This document shows, one piece after another, positions 27,690 through 36,263 of a DNA stretch of 64,000 bases. The stretch is from Chryseobacterium sp. JM1 (GTDB lineage: Bacteria > Bacteroidota > Bacteroidia > Flavobacteriales > Weeksellaceae). Within the stretch, counting starts at the first letter, position 1. The number at the start of each line of letters is the position of its first letter. Position numbers and translations under genes: made by a program. The DNA is taken from contig NZ_JPRN01000005.1 of assembly GCF_000737715.1 (NCBI RefSeq), positions 124,001-188,000 on the forward strand, given 5' to 3'. Under the pieces are notes generated by a model. That model saw nothing but the letters and a program-made list of their open reading frames with translations. It was not told the DNA's origin and made no database searches.

Positions 27690-27731
27690 CTAGCAACTAG
27701 CAACTAGCAACTAGCAACTAGCAACTAGCAA
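27690..27731. repeat. Tandem heptamer CTAGCAA, six copies, between trpE and trpG
   Basis: Six perfect units are present; the unit is the reverse complement of the TTGCTAG array at 1023-1060. It lies within a transcribed operon spacer, 27 nt after the trpE stop. Confidence 0.97.
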
Positions 27732-27760
27732 ACCTACCCCAACCCATAAAAAAACAAAAA

Positions 27761-28369
27761 ATGAGCAACAATATAAACCAACCGGAAACTCCTACTCAAC
27801 TTAAAGTTCTGGTTTTTGATAACTATGACAGCTTTACGTACAACCTTGTCCAGATCATTGAACGAATTCTGGATCAGAAAGTAGATGTCGTAAGAAACGA
27901 TCAGATTACTTTGGAAGAGATCGGAAAATATGATAAAATTATCCTTTCTCCAGGCCCTGGAATACCCGAAGAAGCTGGAATATTACTCGATTTGATCAGA
28001 GAATATGCTTCTACTAAAAGTATTCTTGGCGTATGTCTTGGCCAACAGGCTATCGCAGAAGCTTTTGGAGGAAGCCTGATCAATCTTTCAGAAATTTTTC
28101 ACGGGGTAGCAACCTCTGCTGAGTTGGTGAAAGAAAATACCAAAATTTTCAAAAATCTGACTTCAGGAATGGAAGTGGGAAGATACCACAGCTGGGCAGT
28201 CAATCCGGAAGGTTTCCCGGAAGATCTTGAAATCACGGCTGTAGATAAGGACGGAATGATCATGGCTCTGCAGCATAAAACCTATGATGTGCATGGGGTA
28301 CAGTTCCACCCTGAAAGCATTTTAACTCCGGATGGAGAAATTATTATCAAAAACTTTCTTTTACATTGA
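27761..28369 (+). CDS. trpG: Anthranilate synthase component II (glutamine amidotransferase)
   Basis: The 202-residue class I amidotransferase supplies ammonia to TrpE. NYDSFTYNLVQ opens the domain, SPGPGIPEEAG is the loop, Cys92 in GVCLGQQA is the nucleophile and HGVQFHPESILT holds the His-Glu pair. It could also serve p-aminobenzoate synthesis, since PabA and TrpG are not separable by motif, but its place in the operon favours tryptophan. Its stop overlaps a TTG that might start trpD. Confidence 0.95.
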   Translation: MSNNINQPETPTQLKVLVFDNYDSFTYNLVQIIERILDQKVDVVRNDQITLEEIGKYDKIILSPGPGIPEEAGILLDLIREYASTKSILGVCLGQQAIAEAFGGSLINLSEIFHGVATSAELVKENTKIFKNLTSGMEVGRYHSWAVNPEGFPEDLEITAVDKDGMIMALQHKTYDVHGVQFHPESILTPDGEIIIKNFLLH

Positions 28370-28407
28370 AAACTATAGAAATTCCCACCGCCACAAAAAC
28401 TCCACAA

Positions 28408-29397
28408 ATGAAAGAAATACTACAATACCTGTTCAATCATCACACTTTGTCTAAATCTGAGGCGAAAGCAACCATGATTGAGATTGCTCAGAATAAATTT
28501 AATTCGGCAGAAGTGACCGCCTTTATCAGTGTTTTTCTGATGCGGAATATTACCTTAAAAGAACTGGAAGGTTTCAGGGAAGCTCTTCTGCAGATGGCTG
28601 TTCCTGTACATCTTGACCACCATGATACGATGGACATTGTGGGAACTGGAGGCGATGGTAAAAACACCATCAATATATCGACACTAGCAAGCTTTGTGGT
28701 TGCAGGAACAGGACAGAAAGTGGCCAAACACGGAAATTACGGGGCATCTGCTACTACCGGATCATCCAATGTCATGGAAGAACTTGGTTATCAGTTCAAA
28801 AACAATTCAGACGAGTTGAATAAAGATCTTGATAAAGCCAATATCTGTTTCCTGCACGCTCCGTATTTTCATCCTGCCCTTCAGTCTGTAGGTGCTTTGA
28901 GAAAAGCGTTGGGACTGAGAACATTTTTCAATCTTTTGGGCCCATTGGTCAATCCTGCAAAACCGAAATATTCCGTGATTGGCGTTTACAATCTTGAAAT
29001 TGCAAGAATTTATCAATATCTGTTACAGAAAGAAGAACGTGAATTTATCCTTGTACATGGATTGGATGGTTATGATGAGATAAGTCTTACCCAAGACAGC
29101 AAAATCATTACGAAAAATGGTGAAGAGATTTACTCAGCGGAAGATCTGGGATTTGAGTCCGTAAGTCCGGAAAGTATTCTGGCTGGTGAAACGCCTCAGG
29201 AATCTGCGAAGATCTTCAGGAATATTCTGGAAGGAAACGGTTCAATACAACAAAACTCTGTAGTTCTTGCCAATGCATCCACTGCCCTCTTCCACACTCA
29301 GAAATTCGGAACTTATGAAGACTGTCTCTTAATGGCTAAAGAAAGTCTGGAAAGCGGAAAAGCACTGAGAAGCCTTGAATTATTGGTGAATGGATAA
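28408..29397 (+). CDS. trpD: Anthranilate phosphoribosyltransferase
   Basis: The enzyme transfers phosphoribose from PRPP to anthranilate. Motifs present are GTGGDGKNTINISTLASFVVAG (phosphate and Mg binding), KHGNYGASATTGSSNVMEELG, HPALQSVGALRKALGLRTFFNLLGPLVNPA and HGLDGYDEIS. The ATG at 28408 gives 329 residues, the usual length. A TTG at 28366 overlapping the trpG stop would add 14 residues and is the alternative. A 97-nt spacer separates it from trpC. Confidence 0.94.
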   Translation: MKEILQYLFNHHTLSKSEAKATMIEIAQNKFNSAEVTAFISVFLMRNITLKELEGFREALLQMAVPVHLDHHDTMDIVGTGGDGKNTINISTLASFVVAGTGQKVAKHGNYGASATTGSSNVMEELGYQFKNNSDELNKDLDKANICFLHAPYFHPALQSVGALRKALGLRTFFNLLGPLVNPAKPKYSVIGVYNLEIARIYQYLLQKEEREFILVHGLDGYDEISLTQDSKIITKNGEEIYSAEDLGFESVSPESILAGETPQESAKIFRNILEGNGSIQQNSVVLANASTALFHTQKFGTYEDCLLMAKESLESGKALRSLELLVNG

Positions 29398-29494
29398 CTA
29401 GTTGTTGGTTGTCAGTTGATAGTGAAAACTTTAAACTATACTCCTGCACATCTAACTTCTAAAATCTAATTTCTAACTTCTAGTTTTAAAAAAA

Positions 29495-30268
29495 ATGACA
29501 ATACTCGATACAATTATTGCAAGGAAAAAAGAAGAAATTGCAGTTTCAAAAGCTGGAATTTCCATTGATCAACTGAAAAATTCTGAATTTTTCGGAAGAA
29601 AAACTTTTTCTCTGAAAGAATCTGTAAAAAACAAAAGCGGAATTATTGCTGAATTTAAAAGAAAATCTCCGTCAAAAGGAATCATCAATGATCAGGTTCA
29701 GCCTCTGGAAGTAGCTTCTGCATATGAACATTTTGGAGCATCAGGAATTTCAATTCTTACTGACAAAGACTTTTTTGGAGGTAGTTTTGATGATATTCTG
29801 AATGTAAGGAAGCACATCAACATTCCTATTCTCAGAAAGGATTTTATGGTGGATGAATACCAGTTTTATGAAGCCAAAAGCATTGGAGCTGATGTGGTTT
29901 TACTGATTGCAGCATGCCTGTCACCCAATCAGGTTCAGGAGTTCACAGCATTAGCACATGAACTGGATCTGGAGGTTTTATTGGAAATCCATACCGAAGA
30001 AGAACTGAAACATTGTAATGCTAACATTGATCTTGTAGGGATTAATAACAGAAATTTAAAAGACTTTAAAGTTGATCTTCAGCATTCGGTACAGTTAAAA
30101 GACCAGCTTCCGAAAGATGTGTTATCTGTTGCTGAAAGTGGCATTTATAATCTCGAAGATTTTACATATTTAAAGGAAAAAGGATTTGACAGTTTTCTGA
30201 TGGGAGAATATTTTATGAGGAATGAAGATCCGGCGAAAGCGTTTGAAGACTTTACTTTGGCGATTTGA
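29495..30268 (+). CDS. trpC: Indole-3-glycerol phosphate synthase
   Basis: The 257-residue TIM barrel has IIAEFKRKSPSKG (catalytic Lys), ILTDKDFFGGS, ILRKDFMVDEYQ, GADVVLLIAACL, VLLEIHTEEEL, VGINNRNLKDF and VAESGI in the standard strand order. It closes the indole ring from CdRP. The last two codons and the stop (GCG ATT TGA) are part of a short tandem repeat that runs into the spacer. Confidence 0.96.
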   Translation: MTILDTIIARKKEEIAVSKAGISIDQLKNSEFFGRKTFSLKESVKNKSGIIAEFKRKSPSKGIINDQVQPLEVASAYEHFGASGISILTDKDFFGGSFDDILNVRKHINIPILRKDFMVDEYQFYEAKSIGADVVLLIAACLSPNQVQEFTALAHELDLEVLLEIHTEEELKHCNANIDLVGINNRNLKDFKVDLQHSVQLKDQLPKDVLSVAESGIYNLEDFTYLKEKGFDSFLMGEYFMRNEDPAKAFEDFTLAI

Positions 30269-30315
30269 TGATGTGACGATTTGATGATGTGGTGATGTGG
30301 TGATTTGATGATGCG
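30261..30315. repeat. CGATTTGATGATGTG repeats spanning the trpC stop codon
   Basis: Units at 30261-30276 and 30277-30292 are near identical. A partial unit and a third degenerate unit extend to 30315. The first contains the trpC stop codon. Confidence 0.85.
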
Positions 30316-30350
30316 TAAACGGAATGAATTAACTGCGAAATAAGAACTTT

Positions 30351-31046
30351 ATGAATTTTATGAACCAGAAAGCTGAAACTGACAACCTGTTTCCTCAACT
30401 CAAAGTCTGTGGTTTAACAAAACCGGATCAGATTCAGGAATTGATTTCCTTGAAAGCAGATTTTCTTGGCTTTATTTTCTATGAAAAATCGCCGAGATAT
30501 GTTCTGAATCATTTGAAACCGGAAGATATTGCTAAAATTGGTCATCAGGGGAAAACGGGCGTTTTTGTGAATGAAGAAACTGACAGAATTGTTCAAATTG
30601 CAGAACAGGCAGGCTTAAACCTTATTCAGCTGCATGGTGATGAAAGTGAAGATTTTATTATTGAATTAAGACAAAAACTGCAGCCGGATAGTAAAATCAT
30701 AAAGGTGATCAGAATCGGGAATAATGATCCTGAAACCAGAAAAAAAATAGTAAACACGATGAGTTCTCACCGTTCAATTGTCGACTTTTTCCTTTTCGAT
30801 ACAGACGGAAAAGCATTCGGAGGAACAGGGAAACAGTTCGACTGGACCTTATTAAATGAATTAGATATTCCTCTTCCCTATCTTCTGAGTGGTGGAATTT
30901 CAGAAGAAAACATCGAAGATATCAACCTTTTGAATCAAAAGCCATTTGCTGTTGATATCAATTCAAAATTTGAAATAGAACCGGGAAATAAAGACCTGGA
31001 AAAAATAAAAAAATTATATCGAAAGAGTCCCAAAGGGACGATTTAA
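30351..31046 (+). CDS. trpF: Phosphoribosylanthranilate isomerase
   Basis: The protein isomerises PRA to CdRP. LKVCGLTKPDQI carries the catalytic Cys. GFIFYEKSPRYV, KTGVFVNE, LIQLHGDE, DTDGKAFGGTGKQFDW (catalytic Asp) and LSGGISEENI follow in order. A second ATG lies 9 nt in and may be the start. The C-terminal tail (Arg-Lys-Ser-Pro-Lys-Gly-Thr-Ile) is encoded by a REP-like palindrome (GTCCC-AAA-GGGAC) whose second copy is downstream in the non-coding spacer, so the tail appears to be repeat-derived. Confidence 0.93.
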   Translation: MNFMNQKAETDNLFPQLKVCGLTKPDQIQELISLKADFLGFIFYEKSPRYVLNHLKPEDIAKIGHQGKTGVFVNEETDRIVQIAEQAGLNLIQLHGDESEDFIIELRQKLQPDSKIIKVIRIGNNDPETRKKIVNTMSSHRSIVDFFLFDTDGKAFGGTGKQFDWTLLNELDIPLPYLLSGGISEENIEDINLLNQKPFAVDINSKFEIEPGNKDLEKIKKLYRKSPKGTI

Positions 31047-31151
31047 CAAAAGATCGGATACAGTCCGATTAATAAAAACACAGAAAAAATAAAAATTATA
31101 CCGAAAGAGTCCCAAAGGGACGATTTAACAAAAGATCGGATACAGTCCGAT
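31027..31151 (+). repeat. Tandem REP-like palindrome units upstream of the transposase gene
   Basis: Two units 82 bp apart each contain GTCCC-AAA-GGGAC (31027-31039, 31109-31121) and ATCGGA-TACAG-TCCGAT (31053-31069, 31135-31151). The flanking A/T-rich sequence is also duplicated. An inverted relative lies just after the transposase gene. Confidence 0.92.
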
Positions 31152-31171
31152 TGATAAAAAACACAAATAAA

Positions 31172-31624
31172 ATGCCCCAGTCCCTAGTAAAAAACTACAT
31201 CCACATTGTTTTCAGTACCAAGTACCGGCAGGATCTCATTGATGAAGAAATAGAGAAAGAGTTGTTTTCTTATATTGCCGTATTGTGTAAGGATTTTGAA
31301 AGCCCGGCCCTGCAGATAGGCGGAACTGATGATCATATCCATATTTTATGTCTTCTTTCACGGAAAATACCGTTGATGAAACTGGTTCAAGAAATCAAGG
31401 CTCATTCTTCGAAATGGATGAAGACTAAAGGACCTCAATATGAAAACTTTTTCTGGCAGGATGGATATGGAGCTTTTTCAGTTTGTAGAGATGAAGTGAA
31501 CAGGCTTACCAATTACATCAGAACCCAGCGGATACATCATCAGAAACAGAAATTCAAGGATGAAGTGATTGAAATGTTGGAAAAGCATCATATTGATTAT
31601 GATGAAAAATACGTTTGGGATTAA
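31172..31624 (+). mobile_element. REP-associated tyrosine (Y1/HUH) transposase, IS200-like
   Basis: The 150-residue protein opens MPQSLVKNYIHIVFSTKYRQ, has the HUH-type pair in GTDDHIHIL and the candidate catalytic Tyr in RLTNYIRTQRIHH. This is the single-domain TnpA/RAYT fold that nicks single-stranded DNA at hairpins. The ATG at 31172 matches family starts; an upstream TTG lies inside a palindrome. REP-like hairpins flank it on both sides in inverted orientation. It sits in the sense direction inside the trp operon, between trpF and the genes before trpB, without interrupting any of them. Confidence 0.9.
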
Positions 31625-31638
31625 ATGCAATGGTAGAA

Positions 31639-31684
31639 GTAAAGGACTTCATCCTTTACTACAGTTAAATCGTCCCTTCGGGAC
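31639..31684 (-). repeat. Inverted REP-like hairpins downstream of the transposase gene
   Basis: GTAAAGGA-CTTCA-TCCTTTAC (31639-31659) is followed by GTCCC-TTC-GGGAC (31672-31684). On the minus strand the latter continues into GATTTAA, matching the upstream units in inverse orientation. Confidence 0.9.
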
Positions 31685-31707
31685 TCTCTAAAAAAATACA
31701 CACAAAA

Positions 31708-32232
31708 ATGATGAACATACATCAGTTAAAAAAAACATTTTATAAAACCTTATTTCCGCCAAAATTCGGGAATAAAAAAATACAGTCTCTGTATAATTTT
31801 GTTTCTCAAAATGACAGTGATACGGAATATTGGACGATAGACGGGCAGTTGCAGGAATTTATAGGCATTATCAAAAGCTTTGATGAAAGTGATATCCAGT
31901 ATTTCTTTGAAAGGATCAGCCTTTGGAACAGCTATTATCTGGTTATTATTTCGGATAAATTTTTAGACAGCCATGTTAAGGCGAATATTAAATATGACCT
32001 CGGAAAGATTTATGCAAAGATTTTTTTGCTTTATGAAGATTCCGATCCTTATTTTTTAATTGACAACCTGGAAATTGCGGTCACGATGTATGAATCTAAA
32101 ATAGATACGGCGACATTAATAGACCTCACCAGCAAAATTGAATTTATGCATCATAAAAAACTGATAACAAGACAGCAACGAAACCATAACATCCATTTTA
32201 TCAACAGCTTAACTGATGAATTATCAAATTAA
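31708..32232 (+). CDS. Protein of unknown function in the trp operon
   Basis: The 174-residue protein has no recognised family. It is soluble, rich in Tyr, Phe, Ile and Asp, mostly helical in appearance (IQYFFERISLWNSYYLVIISDKF; KYDLGKIYAKIFLLYED) and has no signal peptide. Met-Met at the start leaves the exact first codon open. It overlaps the GNAT gene by 17 nt, so the two are probably translationally coupled. Both lie between the transposase and trpB in the same direction. Confidence 0.7.
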   Translation: MMNIHQLKKTFYKTLFPPKFGNKKIQSLYNFVSQNDSDTEYWTIDGQLQEFIGIIKSFDESDIQYFFERISLWNSYYLVIISDKFLDSHVKANIKYDLGKIYAKIFLLYEDSDPYFLIDNLEIAVTMYESKIDTATLIDLTSKIEFMHHKKLITRQQRNHNIHFINSLTDELSN

Positions 32233-32761
32233 AAAACCAAACGAACTGACGGATCACGAGACAGGATTTATTTTAAACCTGTGGGAAGTTCAGGAATGGA
32301 GCGAGATGACACCTTCAGACTTTCGCAGGTCCTTTAAAGATTCGGAATTTCATTTACTATTGGGCTCTGAAGGTGAAATACTTTCGGTTATCCGGCTTAA
32401 TTTTGATTTTGTGCTGAAGATCTCCGGAAAACAATATTCTTTTGCAGAGGCGGTTGGTCTGGTTTCTGCTCAGGAGAAAAAAGGATACGGATCGCATTTG
32501 GTCCGGTCTTTTACAGAAAATATCATTCAGAGGAATCTTGAAACTATAGGATTCTGTTTTACAGATCTGCGCCCGTTTTATCATCTCTGTGATATTGAAA
32601 TTTTGGAAGATAAAGCCAAAGCCATCCTTGAAAATGATGAAACCGGATGGATCAGCTCTGAAGATGATGATATTTTAATTTTTAATACTTCCGGAGAAAC
32701 AAAAGAACTGCTCAGACAGCTTGGCCCGGAAAACAATGCTTATTTAATCACTAAAGAATAA
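32216..32761 (+). CDS. GNAT family N-acetyltransferase-like protein
   Basis: The 181-residue protein shows a GNAT-like core: [13 protein letters not shown] strands, then [20 protein letters not shown], where QEKKGYG is the acetyl-CoA pyrophosphate-binding (Q/R-x-x-G-x-G) motif. [19 protein letters not shown] segment follows, as in acetyltransferases with a Phe-Tyr strand. The substrate is unknown. It ends 4 nt before trpB and overlaps the preceding orphan gene, so it is embedded in the trp transcript. Confidence 0.75.
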   Translation: MNYQIKKPNELTDHETGFILNLWEVQEWSEMTPSDFRRSFKDSEFHLLLGSEGEILSVIRLNFDFVLKISGKQYSFAEAVGLVSAQEKKGYGSHLVRSFTENIIQRNLETIGFCFTDLRPFYHLCDIEILEDKAKAILENDETGWISSEDDDILIFNTSGETKELLRQLGPENNAYLITKE

Positions 32762-32765
32762 TACA

Positions 32766-33944
32766 ATGAATTATAAAAACCCTGATGAACACGGATATTA
32801 TGGTGAATTCGGAGGCGCTTTCATCCCAGAAATGCTGTACCCGAATGTAGAGGAACTGCAGAAAAACTATCTTGAGATTATAGAATCCGGGGAGTTTCAG
32901 AATGAGTATCAGGACCTGCTTAAAAACTACGTGGGACGTGCTACACCACTCTATTTCGCTAAGAATTTAAGCCAGAAATACAATACTCAGATCTATTTAA
33001 AAAGAGAAGACCTCAACCATACCGGAGCCCATAAAATCAACAATGCCTTGGGACAGGTTCTTTTAGCAAAACGTTTGGGGAAAACCAGAATTATTGCTGA
33101 AACCGGTGCAGGACAACATGGCGTGGCTACCGCTACGGCCTGTGCTTTACTGGGTCTGGAATGCATCGTTTACATGGGTGAGATTGACATCCAGCGACAG
33201 GCTCCGAATGTGGCAAGAATGAAAATGCTGGGGGCAGAAGTTATTCCGGCAACCTCAGGTTCAAAAACACTGAAAGACGCAGTGAACGAAGCTCTTAGAG
33301 ACTGGATCAATAATCCTGTGACCACCCATTATGTCATCGGAAGTGTGGTAGGTCCTCATCCGTTTCCTGATTTAGTGGCCAGATTTCAAAGTATTATTTC
33401 AAAAGAGATCAGGGAGCAGTTGAAAGAGAAAATAGGAAGGGAAAATCCGGATTATGTGATCGCCTGTGTAGGTGGAGGAAGTAATGCCGCGGGAACTTTC
33501 TATCATTTTGTGGAAGAAAAAGAGGTGAAGATCATTGCTGCGGAAGCTGGAGGATTAGGTGTTGATTCCGGAAAATCAGCTGCGACCACTTTCCTGGGAA
33601 CATTAGGCGTTCTTCATGGAAGTAAAAGTCTTGTGATGCAAACCGGAGACGGACAGGTTATTGAACCCCATTCGATCTCTGCAGGACTTGATTATCCGGG
33701 AATCGGGCCGTTTCATGCTCATCTATTTAAAGAGAAACGCGCTGAATTTTTCAGTATCAATGATGAGGAAGCTTTACAATCTGCTTTTGAACTGACAAAA
33801 CTGGAAGGAATTATCCCGGCGCTGGAAAGTTCTCATGCTCTCGCCGTTTTGGATAAAAAGAAATTTAAGGAAAATGATATTGTCGTGATCTGCCTGAGCG
33901 GACGTGGAGATAAGGATATGGAAACGTATTTGAAGAATCTGTAA
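32766..33944 (+). CDS. trpB: Tryptophan synthase beta subunit
   Basis: The 392-residue PLP enzyme joins indole and serine. [12 protein letters not shown] opens the protein, [13 protein letters not shown] holds the PLP Lys, [19 protein letters not shown] the catalytic Glu region, and [10 protein letters not shown] the phosphate-binding loop. [11 protein letters not shown] and LSGRGDKDM are also family marks. Length is normal. Confidence 0.98.
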   Translation: MNYKNPDEHGYYGEFGGAFIPEMLYPNVEELQKNYLEIIESGEFQNEYQDLLKNYVGRATPLYFAKNLSQKYNTQIYLKREDLNHTGAHKINNALGQVLLAKRLGKTRIIAETGAGQHGVATATACALLGLECIVYMGEIDIQRQAPNVARMKMLGAEVIPATSGSKTLKDAVNEALRDWINNPVTTHYVIGSVVGPHPFPDLVARFQSIISKEIREQLKEKIGRENPDYVIACVGGGSNAAGTFYHFVEEKEVKIIAAEAGGLGVDSGKSAATTFLGTLGVLHGSKSLVMQTGDGQVIEPHSISAGLDYPGIGPFHAHLFKEKRAEFFSINDEEALQSAFELTKLEGIIPALESSHALAVLDKKKFKENDIVVICLSGRGDKDMETYLKNL

Positions 33945-33956
33945 AATGTCGGATGT

Positions 33957-33995
33957 AAAATGTACAATGTATCTCTACCTAATACTTTGTACATT
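33957..33995. repeat. Inverted repeat between trpB and trpA
   Basis: AAAATGTACAATGTAT (33957-33972) and ATACTTTGTACATT (33982-33995) are near reverse complements. A further TATACTTTGTAC follows. It is another short repeat placed in a trp operon spacer. Confidence 0.7.
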
Positions 33996-34036
33996 ATACT
34001 TTGTACTTTTTACCCTATACATTAATACAAAAAAAA

Positions 34037-34771
34037 ATGAAAAAACTAAACATATACTTCACAGCAGGAATTCCGCAACTGGAAGATACCGCTGATATTA
34101 TACAACTGATCCAGCAGTCCGGAGCGGATATGATGGAAATCGGGATGCCTTATTCGGATCCGGTAGCAGATGGTCCGGTGATCCAGCAGGCTCATGAGCA
34201 GGCTTTAAAGAACGGAATGACCATTGAAAAACTGTTTTCCCAGCTGAAAACCGTCAAAGATAAAATACATATCCCCATTATTCTGATGGGCTACATCAAC
34301 CCGGTTTTGAGTTTCGGTTTTGAAGAGTTCTGTAAAGAATGTTCGGAAAGCGGAGTTTCGGGGCTTATCATTCCTGATCTTCCTCCGATTGAATTTGAAA
34401 ATAATTATCAGCAGATCATAAAAAAATATAACCTTAATTTTACGTTTCTGGTAACTCCTGAAACTTCCGACGAGAGAATTTTATACTTAGATTCTTTAAG
34501 TTCCGGGTTTCTGTATGCGGTAAGTTCATCGTCAACCACCGGAAATGACAATGCGGTTCTGAAAAATGAAAACTATCTGTCAAGGCTGGCTTCCCTTCCG
34601 ATTAAGAACCCTGTAATGATTGGTTTCGGGATTAAATCTAAAGAAGATTTTGAAAATGTGACTGAAAAAGCAGACGGTGGAATTATCGGAACGGCCTTTG
34701 TGCATACGCTCTTGAATCATAAAGACTGGAAGAATGCTGCCATAGATTTTATCCATTCTATAAAAGGTTAA
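34037..34771 (+). CDS. trpA: Tryptophan synthase alpha subunit
   Basis: The 244-residue TIM barrel cleaves indole-3-glycerol phosphate. MMEIGMPYSDPVADGPVIQQA holds the catalytic Glu and GLIIPDLPPIE the catalytic Asp. AVSSSSTTGND and IGFGIKSKEDF bind phosphate. The ATG at 34037 (Met-Lys-Lys-Leu-Asn) is preferred over an upstream in-frame ATG at 34001 lying in the repeat-rich spacer. It is the last gene of the pathway in this operon. Confidence 0.96.
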   Translation: MKKLNIYFTAGIPQLEDTADIIQLIQQSGADMMEIGMPYSDPVADGPVIQQAHEQALKNGMTIEKLFSQLKTVKDKIHIPIILMGYINPVLSFGFEEFCKECSESGVSGLIIPDLPPIEFENNYQQIIKKYNLNFTFLVTPETSDERILYLDSLSSGFLYAVSSSSTTGNDNAVLKNENYLSRLASLPIKNPVMIGFGIKSKEDFENVTEKADGGIIGTAFVHTLLNHKDWKNAAIDFIHSIKG

Positions 34772-34778
34772 AATTCAC

Positions 34779-34786
34779 TAAATTTG
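34779..34786 (+). promoter_or_regulatory. Possible -7 box for lipB
   Basis: TAAATTTG matches TAnnTTTG 8 nt after the trpA stop and would give a leader of about 55 nt. The -33 element is not clear, and readthrough from trp is also possible. Confidence 0.4.
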
Positions 34787-34848
34787 TATGTCAGAAAAAT
34801 GGCAGGACGTCAAAACTCCATGCTCATTAAGAAAACAGACAGCAACGT

Positions 34849-35577
34849 ATGAATACAAATCAAAATAAATCAGTAGAATTTGAAGATCTGGGTATCAAAG
34901 AATATCAGCCCGCCTGGGATTATCAGGAGAGCCTGATGAAAAATATCATTGATACCAAAATTAAAAACCGTGATTTACCGGCAGAAGAGCATATAACGAC
35001 ATCCAACCATTTCTTATTGGTGGAACATCCTCATGTGTACACTCTGGGAAAAAGCGGTCATGAAGAAAATATGCTTGCCGGAACCGACAAACTGAAGGAA
35101 ATTGACGCTACTTTCGTGAAAGTGAACCGTGGTGGAGATATTACTTATCATGGTTTCGGACAGATTGTTGGCTATCCTGTTCTGGATCTTGAAAACTTCT
35201 TTACGGATATTCATCTGTATATGAGGAATCTGGAAGAAGTGATCATCAGGGCCATTGCTGAATTTGGAATCAAAGGGGAACGTTCACCCGGAGAAACCGG
35301 AGTTTGGCTGGATGTGGGGAAACCTTATGCCAGAAAAATCTGCGCAATGGGTGTGAAAGCATCACGATGGGTAACGCTTCACGGTTTTGCTCTAAACGTT
35401 AATACTGATATGCGTTACTTTGAATACATTGTTCCTTGCGGGATCAAAGATAAGCAGGTGACTTCTGTAAAAAGAGAACTTGAAAGAGATCTGACTACTG
35501 AGGAAGTGGAAGATCTGAAAGCTAAGATCAGAAAACATTTTGCAGATGTTTTCGGCGCTGAGCTTGTAAACAAATAA
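34849..35577 (+). CDS. lipB: Octanoyl-[acyl carrier protein]-protein N-octanoyltransferase
   Basis: The 242-residue enzyme moves octanoate from ACP to lipoyl domains, the first step of lipoate synthesis. HPHVYTLGKSG, RGGDITYHGFGQIVGYPVLDL and GVKASRWVTLHGFALNVNTD (catalytic Lys) are in order, with FEYIVPCGI (catalytic Cys) after. It follows trpA by 77 nt and ends at a strong terminator. Confidence 0.96.
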   Translation: MNTNQNKSVEFEDLGIKEYQPAWDYQESLMKNIIDTKIKNRDLPAEEHITTSNHFLLVEHPHVYTLGKSGHEENMLAGTDKLKEIDATFVKVNRGGDITYHGFGQIVGYPVLDLENFFTDIHLYMRNLEEVIIRAIAEFGIKGERSPGETGVWLDVGKPYARKICAMGVKASRWVTLHGFALNVNTDMRYFEYIVPCGIKDKQVTSVKRELERDLTTEEVEDLKAKIRKHFADVFGAELVNK

Positions 35578-35599
35578 TATATCCTTCGCAATAACAATA

Positions 35600-35629
35600 A
35601 AAACCGGCCGTAGTTCTACAGCCGGTTTT
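35600..35629 (+). terminator. lipB terminator
   Basis: AAAACCGGC and GCCGGTTTT form a perfect 9-bp stem. The inner GTAG/CTAC extends it, and a T-rich tract follows. Confidence 0.9.
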
Positions 35630-35688
35630 CTTTTTGTATTATTTAATGAGTTGCAAATACATAAGGTATAGAATGCTTTGTTTCTTTA

Positions 35689-35907
35689 ACGCAAAGAAAA
35701 ACAAAGAATTAATTTTGATTTCTTTAAAGTAAGATAAACAAAGGCGTTTCACTTATCTCCGAAATACAAGATTTTCAAATCAATCAAAACTTCTGAATTT
35801 TTGAGATTTTTCCAATGTCTTTTGTTTTACTCTCTTAAATGGAATGCCTTTGTTTATCTTTATTAAAGTTGTTTCATTTCGAAAAACCTTTGTTTACCCT
35901 TGCGATT
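35689..35907. repeat. Palindromic non-coding element, about 219 bp
   Basis: Inner arms 35731-35750 and 35841-35860 are inverse copies (18 of 20 positions; AAGATAAACAAAGGC core). The outer ACGCAAAG...ACAAAG and CTTTGTTTACCCTTGCG segments are also loosely inverse. It occupies much of the gene-free gap 35630-36263. Similar ACGCAAAG-bearing palindromes are at 41386-41594 and perhaps 8130-8275. Confidence 0.65.
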
Positions 35908-36124
35908 ATGAAACATTTAAAATGATAAGCAGACATTTTTTATATGTTTTTATTAGTAGCTTTTTACATTTTTAAGTCTCAAAACACACACCTTGTCACT
36001 CTCTGCTTTCAATTTAAGTTTTACGACTATCGAAATTTTACCGATATATTGATATTAAAAACCCATCCCAATACCCTAAAATACTGGTTTAATTCAAGCA
36101 TATGTTAAAATATTTAACATTTTA

Positions 36125-36156
36125 TTGGAAAATAATTTGTCAGTATACTATTTTTG
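36125..36156 (+). promoter_or_regulatory. Protein-glutaminase promoter
   Basis: TTG (36125-36127) and TATTTTTG (36149-36156) are separated by 21 nt. The leader would be about 100 nt. Confidence 0.55.
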
Positions 36157-36263
36157 TCTACTTTTAATATCACATTAAAGTGAACTATTTTTTTTAATTA
36201 TTCATTGGAAAACGACACACACCAAAACTTAGATAAATACATTTTATTACTAACCACCAAACT

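Noticed and set aside
27690..27731. Regular repeats as a CRISPR array
   Set aside because: The CTAGCAA units are directly adjacent with no spacers, and no cas genes are nearby. The same applies to the other tandem arrays.
31172..31624. Complete IS200 insertion that disrupts an operon
   Set aside because: No gene is broken, and the flanking REP-like units in inverse orientation fit a RAYT module better than a simple insertion sequence.
34788..34868. Small frame starting Met-Ser-Glu-Lys-Trp between trpA and lipB
   Set aside because: It overlaps the lipB start in another frame and starts 1 nt after a promoter-like box; probably chance.
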